Notes under the pieces: model-generated | Told to the model about the DNA's origin: nothing | The model's input: the letters and a program-made list of their open reading frames with translations, nothing else | The model's database searches: none | Position numbers and translations under genes: made by a program | In this document: piece by piece, positions 1 to 7,119 of the stretch | Layout: each line of letters begins with the position of its first letter | Numbering within the stretch: the first letter of the stretch is position 1 | From: Rubrobacter sp. | Lineage (GTDB): Bacteria; Actinomycetota; Rubrobacteria; Rubrobacterales; Rubrobacteraceae | DNA length: 9,897 bases | Assembly (NCBI GenBank): GCA_013695335.1 | Contig: JACDAR010000330.1 | Span: forward strand, 1-9,897 | Reading direction: 5' to 3'

Positions 1-1
1 G

Positions 2-235
2 GGCGGCCCGCTGCTGATCCTGCGCGACACCTATCGCCAACTCGGATGGAACGGCTACCATCTCCAGCCCGCCACCGCAGTGGCCGCCGCGCTCGCCCGC
101 GACGACGGCAAGGAAGGCGGCGTGCTCTGCGTCTGCCAACCGGACACCGCCGAAGCTCTGAGGATCAGACTGGGGGAGATAGGTCTCGAACTGCGCCTCT
201 GGGACAATGGTTCGGCCGACCGGCTGGAGGGATAG
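2..235 (+). CDS. C-terminal fragment of an unrecognised protein
   Basis: An open frame enters from the left edge and ends at TAG 233-235, giving 77 residues. Visible stretches are a start reading GGPLLILRDTYRQLG, a small-residue run QPATAVAAALA, and an alternating hydrophobic stretch GVLCVCQPDTAEALRIRLG followed by LELRLWDN, which looks like a strand-helix-strand end of an alpha/beta domain. I do not recognise the family. The QPATAVAAA run is faintly like the C-terminal part of fold-type II PLP enzymes, but this is not enough for a call. The frame was chosen because its composition is protein-like, whereas the overlapping frame from 46 is arginine-rich low-complexity sequence. The gene points toward the hydantoinase gene 226 bases downstream and could belong to the same locus or end a separate unit. 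Confidence 0.6.
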   Translation, partial: GGPLLILRDTYRQLGWNGYHLQPATAVAAALARDDGKEGGVLCVCQPDTAEALRIRLGEIGLELRLWDNGSADRLEG

Positions 236-461
236 GCGGGGCGCCATGATCGGGCGTCCAGTCCCCGCGGTGTGCTGCTTCCCGAGATGGCGCCCGTCTG
301 CCTGAGAGAAGTGGCGCCTGGTCCGAACGCCGATCCGCGAGAGCAAGGTATTCTGGGGCGGTAAGACAGCGGTCGAACCCGAAGGAATTCACGATTGACG
401 CGAAGGCGCGGGTTGTGCGAGAGTTAGCCAACACATCGCTGCAAAGTGGAAGGAGAGTACC
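236..461 (+). other. Leader/intergenic region upstream of the hydantoinase gene
   Basis: This 226-base stretch has no credible gene. GGCGCC, a self-complementary hexamer, occurs three times (240-245, 289-294, 313-318), the last two in the shared context tGGCGCCy; in GC-rich DNA this may be chance. A TTGACG at 395-400 could be a -35 box, but the bases 17-19 downstream (around 418-426) are a poor -10. The region ends in a good ribosome binding site, AAGGAGAG at 451-458, three bases before the hydantoinase ATG. I compared it by eye with TPP, glycine and guanidine riboswitch cores and found no convincing match. Confidence 0.4.
395..426 (+). promoter_or_regulatory. Possible promoter of the catabolic operon (weak)
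   Basis: TTGACG at 395-400 matches the -35 consensus in five of six bases. The best -10 candidate 17-20 bases on is poor (around GAGTTA, 421-426). If real, it would drive the run of genes from 462 with a leader of about 30 bases. Only the -35 half supports it. Confidence 0.2.
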
Positions 462-1865
462 ATGAGCAGGCTTCTTTTCTCCGGTGGGACCGTGGTCACC
501 GCCGACGGCAGCTATAGGGCGGACGTGCTCGTCGAGGACGGCAGGATCTTTGCCATCGGTGCGAACATCGACCCCGAAGATGCGGAGGTGGTTGACGCCT
601 CGGGCAAGCTGGTCATGCCAGGCTTCATAGACGGGCACACCCACATGGACATGCCATTCGGGGGAACCATGACCGCGGACGACTGGGCGAGCGGCACCGC
701 GGCGGCCGTGGCCGGCGGCACGACGACCATCGTTGACTTCTCGCTGCAGGACGTGGATGGCAGCCTCGCCGATGCCATAGAGACCTGGAGGGGGAAGTCC
801 GAGGGAAAGGCGATCACGGACTACGGCTACCACGTCGCCATAACCAACCTCACGGATGAGATAAAGGCGGAGATCCCGAGCCTCCCCGAGAAAGGTGTCT
901 CGTCAATCAAGATCTTCATGGCGTACAAGGGTACGCCGCTTTATACCGAGGACGACGATCTCTTCGAGGCCATGCAGATAGCCCGCGACGCGGGCGTTCT
1001 CGTCATGGTCCACGCCGAGAACGGCGATGTGATCGCCAAGCTCCAGCAGCAGGCGCTGGCACAGGGCAACACCGCCCCGCGCTTCCATGCGCTCACCCGG
1101 CCCGAGGAGGTCGAGGCAGAGGCGACGAACCGGGCCATCCAGCTCGCCGCGATAGCAGGCGCCCCGCTGCTCGTCGTCCACGTCTCTTGCGAAGCGGCCT
1201 TGGAAGAAGTCCACAGGGCGCACGAACTCGGGCAGACCGTGTACGCGGAGACCTGCCCGCAGTACTTCGCCTTCTCCTACGACGATCTGGCGCGTGAGGG
1301 CTTCGAGGGCGCCAAGTACGTGTGTTCCCCGCCCCTGCGGCACGAGTGGAACAGGGAGGCGTTGTGGCGGGGTTTGCAGATCGGGGACCTGCAAATATTC
1401 GGGTCGGACCACTGTGCGTTCAACTACCACGAGCAGAAGGAGCTGGGCCGGGATGACTTCACCCTGATCCCTAACGGCCTCCCCGGCGCGGAGGAGCGGG
1501 CGATGGCCCTTTGGAAGCTCGGGGTTAGCGAGGGCCGTCTCAACGAGAACCAGTTCGTCGCGGTCCTCTCGACCAACCAGGCGAAGATCCACGGCATGTA
1601 TCCACGCAAAGGCGCTCTGGTTCCGGGTGCGGATGCCGATGTGGTTCTCTGGGACCCGGAACTGGAGATCACGGCGACCGCCGAGAACCGGCACGGCAAC
1701 GTGGACTACACGCCGTATGAGGGGATGTCTTTCCGGGGCGGTCCGGCGGCGGTGTACGTGCGGGGCGGGCTGGTCTACAGGGATGGCGAGGTCGTGGGCG
1801 AGCACGGCTCGGGCCAGTTCGTGGAGCGGAGCTTCGAGGCGCCGGGGCTGGAAACGCGGGTGTGA
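462..1865 (+). CDS. hydA: Dihydropyrimidinase / D-hydantoinase
   Basis: A 467-residue cyclic amidohydrolase of the usual family length. It opens the ring of dihydropyrimidines or 5-substituted hydantoins to give N-carbamoyl amino acids in the cytoplasm. All parts of the binuclear metal site are visible: H59 and H61 in GFIDGHTHMD, the lysine expected to be carbamylated K150 in KIFMAYKG (Y155 is the substrate-binding tyrosine of D-hydantoinases), H184 in VHAENGD, H240 in VVHVSC, and D316 in FGSDHCAF. The segment IPNGLPGAEER near residues 336-346 is typical of the substrate-binding region. The start is fixed by AAGGAGAG a few bases upstream. It heads the operon with the aminotransferase and amidohydrolase. 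Dihydropyrimidinase and D-hydantoinase cannot be separated by sequence alone; the neighbouring ureidopropionase-like and aminotransferase genes favour pyrimidine or hydantoin catabolism over allantoin use. Confidence 0.95.
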   Translation: MSRLLFSGGTVVTADGSYRADVLVEDGRIFAIGANIDPEDAEVVDASGKLVMPGFIDGHTHMDMPFGGTMTADDWASGTAAAVAGGTTTIVDFSLQDVDGSLADAIETWRGKSEGKAITDYGYHVAITNLTDEIKAEIPSLPEKGVSSIKIFMAYKGTPLYTEDDDLFEAMQIARDAGVLVMVHAENGDVIAKLQQQALAQGNTAPRFHALTRPEEVEAEATNRAIQLAAIAGAPLLVVHVSCEAALEEVHRAHELGQTVYAETCPQYFAFSYDDLAREGFEGAKYVCSPPLRHEWNREALWRGLQIGDLQIFGSDHCAFNYHEQKELGRDDFTLIPNGLPGAEERAMALWKLGVSEGRLNENQFVAVLSTNQAKIHGMYPRKGALVPGADADVVLWDPELEITATAENRHGNVDYTPYEGMSFRGGPAAVYVRGGLVYRDGEVVGEHGSGQFVERSFEAPGLETRV

Positions 1866-1893
1866 TGGGCGAATCGGAAAGCGGGTAACGAGC

Positions 1894-3207
1894 ATGAAAC
1901 CGGACGAGTTGCTACAGAGGCATAAAGCCGTCATCCCGGAGTGGGTCTCGCTCTACTACGACGAGCCGATGGAGATCTCCCACGGCGAGGGCTTCAGGGT
2001 CTGGGATTCCGAGGGGAATGAGTACCTGGACTTCTTCGGCGGCATCGTGACGACCATCAGCGGCCACAACATCCCGGAGATCGTGGAGGCCGTCAGGGAG
2101 CAGGCGGGGAAGGTCATGCACTCCTCCACGCTCTACCTGATAGAGAACCAGATCAAGCTGGCGGAAAAGCTGATCTCCGTTTCCCCGATCTCCGGCGACC
2201 AGAAGGTCTTCTTCGTGAACAGCGGATCGGAGGCGAACGAGGCTGCCCTGCTCTTCGCAACGCAGTACCGCCGTTCGAGCGAGGTGCTCGCGATGCGCGG
2301 CTCGTACCACGGCGGGTCTTTCGGCACGATGGGCATTACGGGCCAGAGCACCTGGCGCCCGACGAGCCGCTCCGCCCTCGACGTCACATATGCGATGCCG
2401 CCCCACCATTCGTACTCATCCCTCTACGGTCGCTACGAGAAGGATGCGGAATTCGCCCGTGCCTGCGCCGAAGACATGCGCAACCTCATCCAGACCGCCA
2501 CAACCGGACACGTGGCCGCCCTTATCGCCGAGCCTGTGCAGGGGGTTGGCGGCTTCATAGAGTTGCCACCGGAATACATCCGGGGGGTCAAGGAGATCCT
2601 GGACGAGACGGGCATCCTGTATATCTCCGACGAGGTACAGACGGCGTTCGGCAGGACCGGAAGCCACTTCTGGGGGATAGAGGAGTCTGGGGTCGAGCCT
2701 GACATGATCACGATGGCCAAGGGACTGGGCAACGGCCTTGCCATCGGGGCCGTGATGGGCCGCTCCGAGCTCCTGGATTCGATGGCGGGCAAGCTCCACC
2801 TCGCGACCTTCGGCGGCAACCACGTCTCGACCGCCGGCGCCCTCGCCAACCTGGAATACATCCTGGAGAACGACCTCCAGAAGAACGCCGACGAGGTCGG
2901 CGGCTATCTGAAGGATCGCCTCGTGAAGATGGCGAAGGATAGCCCCGTCGTCGGGGAAGTCCGCGGACGGGGCCTGATGCTGGCCCTTGAGATGGTCGGC
3001 CCCGAAGGTGGTCCGAACCCGCAGGCCGCTGTGCGCTTCCTGCAGGCGTGCCGGGAGCGGGGCGTTCTGGTCGGAAAGGGCGGCATCGGCGCGAACGCCG
3101 TTCGCATCTCGCCGCCGCTCAGCATCACCCGCGAGGCCGCGAAGGAGGCGGCGGACGCCTTCGAAGAGGCGCTGGCGGAGATCGGCTCCGAAGCGAAGGT
3201 CAGCTGA
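1894..3207 (+). CDS. Class III PLP aminotransferase, AGXT2 / beta-alanine transaminase type
   Basis: A 437-residue omega-aminotransferase. The family moves an amino group from beta-alanine, GABA or alanine to pyruvate or glyoxylate. The PLP site is complete: SGSEANE at 110-116 binds the cofactor phosphate, YHGGSFGTMG carries the ring-stacking region, D246 in ISDEVQTAFGR contacts the pyridine nitrogen, and K276 in TMAKGLGNG is the Schiff-base lysine. The N-terminal DSEGNEYLDFFGGIVT and the TFGGNHVSTAGALA motif resemble alanine-glyoxylate aminotransferase 2 proteins. I chose ATG 1894, since the longer open frame upstream runs antiparallel to nothing useful and overlaps the hydantoinase with an arginine/threonine-rich non-protein-like extension. 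The ribosome binding site is weak (GGAAAG at 1876). Its stop overlaps the next ATG by one base. In context it probably deaminates beta-alanine, or the analogous amino acid, made by the amidohydrolase. Confidence 0.9.
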   Translation: MKPDELLQRHKAVIPEWVSLYYDEPMEISHGEGFRVWDSEGNEYLDFFGGIVTTISGHNIPEIVEAVREQAGKVMHSSTLYLIENQIKLAEKLISVSPISGDQKVFFVNSGSEANEAALLFATQYRRSSEVLAMRGSYHGGSFGTMGITGQSTWRPTSRSALDVTYAMPPHHSYSSLYGRYEKDAEFARACAEDMRNLIQTATTGHVAALIAEPVQGVGGFIELPPEYIRGVKEILDETGILYISDEVQTAFGRTGSHFWGIEESGVEPDMITMAKGLGNGLAIGAVMGRSELLDSMAGKLHLATFGGNHVSTAGALANLEYILENDLQKNADEVGGYLKDRLVKMAKDSPVVGEVRGRGLMLALEMVGPEGGPNPQAAVRFLQACRERGVLVGKGGIGANAVRISPPLSITREAAKEAADAFEEALAEIGSEAKVS

Positions 3208-4448
3208 TGCAGGCAGAAGGCGTGGACGCCCGCCGCGCCGTCGAAGAATTGAAGGAACTGGCCGAACTCACCGGCGGCCCGGACGGCGCCCGCCGGGTCG
3301 CGTGGACGGAGACTTGGCGCGAGGCCCGCGACTGGTTCAGGGGCAAGCTGGAGGAGATCGAGGGCATCACGGAGATCGAGACCGACGAAGCCGGGAACGT
3401 CTGGGCCACCGCCCCAGGCGACTCCGAAAAAGCCGTCATCCTCGGGGGCCACATAGATTCTGTCCCGAACGGCGGCTGGCTCGACGGCGCCCTGAACGTG
3501 ATCGGGGCGCTTGAGGTCATGCGAGCCCTCGCCCCGCAGCAGCGGCCCGTCACCCTGCGGCTCGTGGACTGGGCCGACGAGGAGGGCGCCCGCTTTGGTC
3601 GCAGCCTTTTCGGTTCGGGGGCCGCGGCAGGGGCGCTGAAACCGAACGACGTTCGTAACCTGAAAGACCGGGACAGCGTCGCGCTCCCCGACGCCCTGCG
3701 GGAGCACGGCGTGGACCTCGACCGGGCCAACGAGGCAGGCAAGCAGTTGGAGAACGCCGCAGCTTATCTGGAGCTTCACATCGAACAGGGGCCTGTGCTC
3801 GAAAGGATGGACCTCCCGCTCGGCGTCGTGCTCGGGACGTTCGGGGTGGAGAGGCACGCCGTCCGGTTCACGGGTCAGCACGCGCATTCGGGCTCCACGC
3901 CGATGGAGGTACGGCGCGACGCCTTTATCGCGGCTGCCAGATCCGCCATCGAGTTTCGGGACGATGCTGCGGGGCGCGACGACGTGCGGGCGACGACTGG
4001 TTTCGTGAACGTCAGCCCGGCCATAGTGACGGCTTTCAACGGCCTTTGCGAGATGTCCCTCGACCAGCGCGCCCTCGACGCCGACGTGCTGGCTGACATG
4101 CTGGCGAAGGCGAAAGAGGCCAGCGAGCGCGTCGCCGGGGAGGAGGATGTCTCTGTCGAGTGGGAGCGGCTGTGGCAGATAGAGCCTATCCCGTTCGACG
4201 ACGGCCTGATCGAACTCGCGCATGAAGCCATAATGGAGATCGCTGGAGAGTCCCACCGCCTGCCGAGCGGGCCGCTGCACGACGCGGCGGAGATGGCGCG
4301 CCTCATGCCGACGGTGATGCTGTTCGTGAAGAGCTTACGCGGCCTCAGCCACACCAAAGACGAGGATACGCCGGAGAAGGATATCGAGATGAGCGTGCGG
4401 GCGCTGCACCGGCTCACGGAGAAGACGATGGAGTGGGCGGGAAAGTAG
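3207..4448 (+). CDS. M20-family N-carbamoyl amino acid / beta-ureidopropionate amidohydrolase
   Basis: A 413-residue zinc-dependent amidohydrolase that would remove the carbamoyl group (as CO2 and ammonia) from N-carbamoyl amino acids or N-carbamoyl-beta-alanine, the product of the hydantoinase. The metal ligands are in order: H82 in GGHIDSVPNGG, D93 in WLDGALNV, E125/E126 in WADEEGARF (catalytic base and metal ligand), H191 in ELHIEQGP and H358 in SGPLHDAAE. The dimerisation lid includes GQHAHSGSTPM. The common SGAGHDA motif is replaced by SGPLHDA, followed by SLRGLSHTKDEDT; from memory this is a recognisable subfamily of actinobacterial hydrolases. ATG 3207 overlaps the aminotransferase TGA (TGATG), which implies translational coupling and rules out the longer arginine-rich frame from 3048. 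Allantoate amidohydrolase is a less likely alternative, because the partner is a hydantoinase and no allantoin genes are seen. Confidence 0.9.
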   Translation: MQAEGVDARRAVEELKELAELTGGPDGARRVAWTETWREARDWFRGKLEEIEGITEIETDEAGNVWATAPGDSEKAVILGGHIDSVPNGGWLDGALNVIGALEVMRALAPQQRPVTLRLVDWADEEGARFGRSLFGSGAAAGALKPNDVRNLKDRDSVALPDALREHGVDLDRANEAGKQLENAAAYLELHIEQGPVLERMDLPLGVVLGTFGVERHAVRFTGQHAHSGSTPMEVRRDAFIAAARSAIEFRDDAAGRDDVRATTGFVNVSPAIVTAFNGLCEMSLDQRALDADVLADMLAKAKEASERVAGEEDVSVEWERLWQIEPIPFDDGLIELAHEAIMEIAGESHRLPSGPLHDAAEMARLMPTVMLFVKSLRGLSHTKDEDTPEKDIEMSVRALHRLTEKTMEWAGK

Positions 4449-4453
4449 GCGTC

Positions 4454-4529
4454 AGGTTACAGGCAAGAACGAAAGCTGAAACCCGTAAGGGCGGTTCGCG
4501 AACCGCCCCGACGACCTGAAACCTTCAGG
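4454..4529 (+). promoter_or_regulatory. Structured inter-cistronic leader with competing hairpins before the permease
   Basis: Between the amidohydrolase and the permease, AGGTTACAGG (4454-4463) can pair in nine of ten positions with CCTGAAACCT (4515-4524), closing a long stem around the palindrome at 4489-4508. The same CCTGAA (4515-4520) can instead pair with TTCAGG (4524-4529) in a short 3-base-loop hairpin. The two pairings exclude each other. A further related copy, GCTGAAACCC, lies at 4475-4484. A strong Shine-Dalgarno, AAAGGAGG (4533-4540), follows at once, so the region could set permease expression. It has no T-run, so it is not a classical intrinsic terminator. Confidence 0.4.
4489..4508. 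repeat. Perfect 20-base palindrome upstream of the permease
   Basis: GGGCGGTT, a CGCG centre and AACCGCCC form a perfect inverted repeat: eight base pairs with a four-base loop, or a fully self-complementary 20-mer on duplex DNA. It sits 36 bases before the permease start. It could be an operator for a dimeric regulator, a transcript processing or stability hairpin between the enzyme genes and the transport genes, or a weak terminator lacking a T-tract. Confidence 0.6.
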
Positions 4530-4543
4530 CCGAAAGGAGGCAA

Positions 4544-6085
4544 ATGGAACGTGAAGATTATGGGGATCTCGGGGTCAGGGATCCGGCGGAGTTGGGCAGG
4601 ATCAAGGCCGAGGTAAGCGCGTCGCCCCTGTACAACAACGACCTCGCGCCGACCGAGCCAGAGGAGCGCACCTGGACCACGTACAATTTCATGGCGCTCT
4701 GGATCGGGATCTCCATCGTCATCACCACGTACCTGCTGGCTGCCGGCCTGATGGCCGCCGGCATGAACTGGTGGCAGGCGCTCCTGACCATCTCGCTCGG
4801 GAACCTCATCGTCCTTATCCCGATGCTCCTGAACGCCCACGCCGGGACCAAGTACGGTGTCCCGTTCCCGGTCTTCGTGCGGGCTTCGTTCGGGGTGCGC
4901 GGGGCGAACTTCGCAGCGATGTCCCGCGCGCTCGTGGCGTGCGGCTGGTTCGGCATCCAGACGTGGCTCGGCGGCGTCGCCCTCGACGTCCTGACGACAG
5001 CGGCCTGGGGCGGATGGGCGAACGTGCCTTACCACTCGTTCATCGCGTTCGGTGTGTTCTGGGCGATACAGGTGGTGATCATCCTGACCGGTATCGAGGG
5101 CGTGAAGATCTTCGAATCCCTGGCGGCGCCGCTCCTGATCGGGGGCAGCATCGCGCTCCTGATCTGGGGTTTCGTCGCTGGTGGAGGCATCGGCAACGTG
5201 TTCACGACCTCGGCGCAACTCCAGCAAGGTGATGCGCCGTTCTGGGCGCTCTTCTGGCCCAGCCTCGCGGCGAACGTGGGGTACTGGGTCACGCTCTCCC
5301 TCAACGTCCCTGACTTCACCCGCTACGCCCAGAGCCAGCGCTCTCAGATCATCGGTCAGGCCATCGGCCTGCCGCTGACGATGACGGCCTTCAGCTTCAT
5401 CGGCATCGCCGTCACGGCCGCCACCATCGTTGTCTTCGACAAAGCCATCTGGGACCCGGTGCAGCTCGTCACGCGGCTCACGGGCGACATACCGGCGCTC
5501 CTGATACTCGCCATGATCGTGATCGCGATAGCCCAGGTCTCCACGAACATGGCCGCGAACGTAGTTTCGCCATCCTTCGACTTCTCGAACCTGGCCCCGA
5601 AGTTCATATCGTTCCGCATGGGAGGCATGATCACGGCGGTCATAGGCGTTCTCTCGTTCCCGTGGCTACTCCTCGAGACAGCCGGGGCTTACATCTTCAC
5701 GTGGCTCGTCGGCTACGGCAGCCTGCTCGGGGCCATCGGGGCCGTAATGATCGTGGACTACTGGATCGTACGCCGCCGCCAACTCGACCTCAGAGACCTG
5801 TACAGGCTGGACGGGCGCTACGCCTACTCCGGCGGCTGGAACTGGCGGGCCATCCTGGCGGTATTCGTCGGCGTCGTCCCCGTGTTGCCCGGCTTCTTCA
5901 AGGCCGCCACGACCCCCGGCTTTGCCGGCGTCTTCCAGAATCCCACGTTCATCGAGAGTCTGTACAACTACGGCCTGTTTTTCACCTTCGGCGTGACGGC
6001 CGTGGCGTACCTGATCCTGTCCCAGATCGGTGGCCGTGCCTCAGAACCGGCAGCGGAGCGGGGCGAAGAGCCGGAGACGGCGTAG
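4544..6085 (+). CDS. NCS1 family nucleobase/hydantoin:cation symporter
   Basis: A 513-residue inner-membrane transporter with about twelve hydrophobic segments, the normal size and topology for nucleobase:cation symporter-1 proteins such as Mhp1 (hydantoin) and the allantoin, uracil and cytosine permeases. The N-terminal signature NNDLAPTEPEERTW followed by YNFMALWIG is characteristic. W135 and Q139 in WFGIQTW have the same spacing as the substrate-contacting W117 and Q121 of Mhp1. W248 in GYWVTLSLNVPDFTRY and N335 in STNMAANVVSPSFD lie where Mhp1 has W220 and N318 (position matched by motif, not by alignment). The start is set by AAAGGAGG ending three bases before the ATG, a short spacing. 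Next to a hydantoinase it most likely imports the ureide substrate; hydantoin versus uracil or dihydrouracil is undecided. Confidence 0.92.
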   Translation: MEREDYGDLGVRDPAELGRIKAEVSASPLYNNDLAPTEPEERTWTTYNFMALWIGISIVITTYLLAAGLMAAGMNWWQALLTISLGNLIVLIPMLLNAHAGTKYGVPFPVFVRASFGVRGANFAAMSRALVACGWFGIQTWLGGVALDVLTTAAWGGWANVPYHSFIAFGVFWAIQVVIILTGIEGVKIFESLAAPLLIGGSIALLIWGFVAGGGIGNVFTTSAQLQQGDAPFWALFWPSLAANVGYWVTLSLNVPDFTRYAQSQRSQIIGQAIGLPLTMTAFSFIGIAVTAATIVVFDKAIWDPVQLVTRLTGDIPALLILAMIVIAIAQVSTNMAANVVSPSFDFSNLAPKFISFRMGGMITAVIGVLSFPWLLLETAGAYIFTWLVGYGSLLGAIGAVMIVDYWIVRRRQLDLRDLYRLDGRYAYSGGWNWRAILAVFVGVVPVLPGFFKAATTPGFAGVFQNPTFIESLYNYGLFFTFGVTAVAYLILSQIGGRASEPAAERGEEPETA

Positions 6086-6089
6086 GCTG

Positions 6090-6734
6090 GTGCCGGACGC
6101 ATCCACATTCGGGGTCTTCGTCGTGGCATCGCTGGTGCTTGTGGTGGTCCCCGGCCCGGCGGTCTTCTACATCATCACGCGCAGCGTGGACCAGGGGCGT
6201 CCAGCGGGCCTCGCCTCCGTTCTCGGCGTCAGCCTGGGCGGGCTCGTACACGCCGCGTTTGCTGCGGTCGGACTCTCGGCAATCCTCGCCTCGTCCGCGA
6301 TGGCCTTCTCCGTGGTGAAGTGGCTTGGTGTGGCTTACCTCGTCTGGCTCGGCATCCAGCGCATCTTCTTCGCCAGTGATGAGGCGGTGGCCGCGACCGC
6401 AACTCCGGATCGGCTTTCGCGCATCTTCTCGCAGGGCGTTGTAGTCAACGTGCTCAACCCCAACACCGCTCTGTTCTTCTTCGCATTCCTGCCACAGTTC
6501 GTGCATCCTTCCCAGGGCGCTGGCTGGCTCCAAATACTGGCGCTAGGCGTCACGTTCGTAACCATCGCCCTGATCTCCGACGGACTCTACGCCCTGCTCG
6601 CGAGCACGGTGGGCGACTGGCTGCGGCGCAAGAGCGTGGGCCCAGGCTTCCGGCGCGGACGGCGCTATATCTCCGGTGGCGTCTACCTGGCGCTCGGGGC
6701 GGCGAGCGCGATCGCTGGTTCGGGAAAGGGCTGA
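6090..6734 (+). CDS. LysE/RhtB family amino acid exporter
   Basis: A 214-residue membrane protein with five to six hydrophobic segments, the usual size for LysE/RhtB exporters, which expel amino acids using the proton gradient. The family signature is near the N-terminus: VPDASTFGVFVVASLVLVV followed by PGPAVFYI (PGP at 21-23). Further on, a conserved NPNTALFFFAFLPQF stretch is typical. I start it at GTG 6090, four bases after the permease stop, because the in-frame ATG at 6030 would add a run of five arginines and a 56-base overlap with the permease, unlike the family. The cluster context suggests efflux of an amino acid or analogue released by the amidohydrolase, but the substrate cannot be read from the sequence. 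Confidence 0.85.
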   Translation: MPDASTFGVFVVASLVLVVVPGPAVFYIITRSVDQGRPAGLASVLGVSLGGLVHAAFAAVGLSAILASSAMAFSVVKWLGVAYLVWLGIQRIFFASDEAVAATATPDRLSRIFSQGVVVNVLNPNTALFFFAFLPQFVHPSQGAGWLQILALGVTFVTIALISDGLYALLASTVGDWLRRKSVGPGFRRGRRYISGGVYLALGAASAIAGSGKG

Positions 6735-6737
6735 CGC

Positions 6738-7106
6738 ATGGACCGGGAATCCTTCGAGAACTGGCTCGACGCATATGGCAAAGCCTGGGAGAGCAGAGAC
6801 CCGCAGGCTGCCGCGCGGCTCTTCACCGATGACGCGCCATACTACGAGACCCCATTCGACGAGCCAGCCAGGGCCCGTGAAGGCATCTCGGAGTACTGGG
6901 CCGGGGCGACCGGCTCGCAGCGGGATGTCAGCTTCTCCAGCGAGGTACTAGCGGTCACAGAAGATAGGGGGATCGCGCGCTGGAAGGTGGATTTCACGAG
7001 GCTCTCGTCTGACACCCCGGTGAAACTCGACGGCATCTTCCTGGTCCAGATGAATAGTGACGGGCTCTGCACGGAGTTCCGAGAGTGGTGGCACAGCAAA
7101 AAGTAG
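6738..7106 (+). CDS. NTF2-like / SnoaL-like domain protein
   Basis: A 122-residue single-domain protein. The opening FENWLDAYGKAWESRDPQAAARLFTDDAPYYETPFDEP has the helix-helix then strand pattern of the SnoaL/NTF2 cone fold, and the segments AREGISEYWAG, ARWKVDF and LDGIFLVQMNSDGLCTEFREWW complete it. Members of this fold are small-molecule isomerases, hydrolases or binding proteins; nothing here shows which. The start is three bases after the exporter stop with AAAGGG (6724-6729) as ribosome binding site, so it is translated with the operon. A role on an intermediate of the ureide pathway is possible but is inferred only from position. Confidence 0.8.
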   Translation: MDRESFENWLDAYGKAWESRDPQAAARLFTDDAPYYETPFDEPARAREGISEYWAGATGSQRDVSFSSEVLAVTEDRGIARWKVDFTRLSSDTPVKLDGIFLVQMNSDGLCTEFREWWHSKK

Positions 7107-7119
7107 AGAGGCGGAGATC

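Noticed and set aside
46..249. Open frame of 67 codons at the left end
   Set aside because: Arginine-rich low-complexity product; it is a shadow of the protein-like frame 2-235.
236..461. Riboswitch in the hydantoinase leader (CTGAGAG at 302-308 recalls the TPP core)
   Set aside because: The remaining conserved TPP, glycine and guanidine elements are not present in order.
165..833. 222-codon minus-strand frame crossing the hydantoinase start
   Set aside because: Antisense to the well-supported hydantoinase, with no recognisable domain; typical high-GC shadow.
1627..1893. N-terminal extension of the aminotransferase
   Set aside because: It lies inside the hydantoinase gene and is Arg/Thr/Trp-rich; the family begins near ATG 1894.
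3048..3206. Longer start for the amidohydrolase
   Set aside because: The extension overlaps the aminotransferase C-terminus and is glycine/arginine-rich; the TGATG junction at 3205-3209 gives a normal start.
6030..6089. ATG start for the LysE exporter
   Set aside because: Adds a polyarginine stretch and overlaps the permease by 56 bases; GTG 6090 gives a family-like N-terminus.
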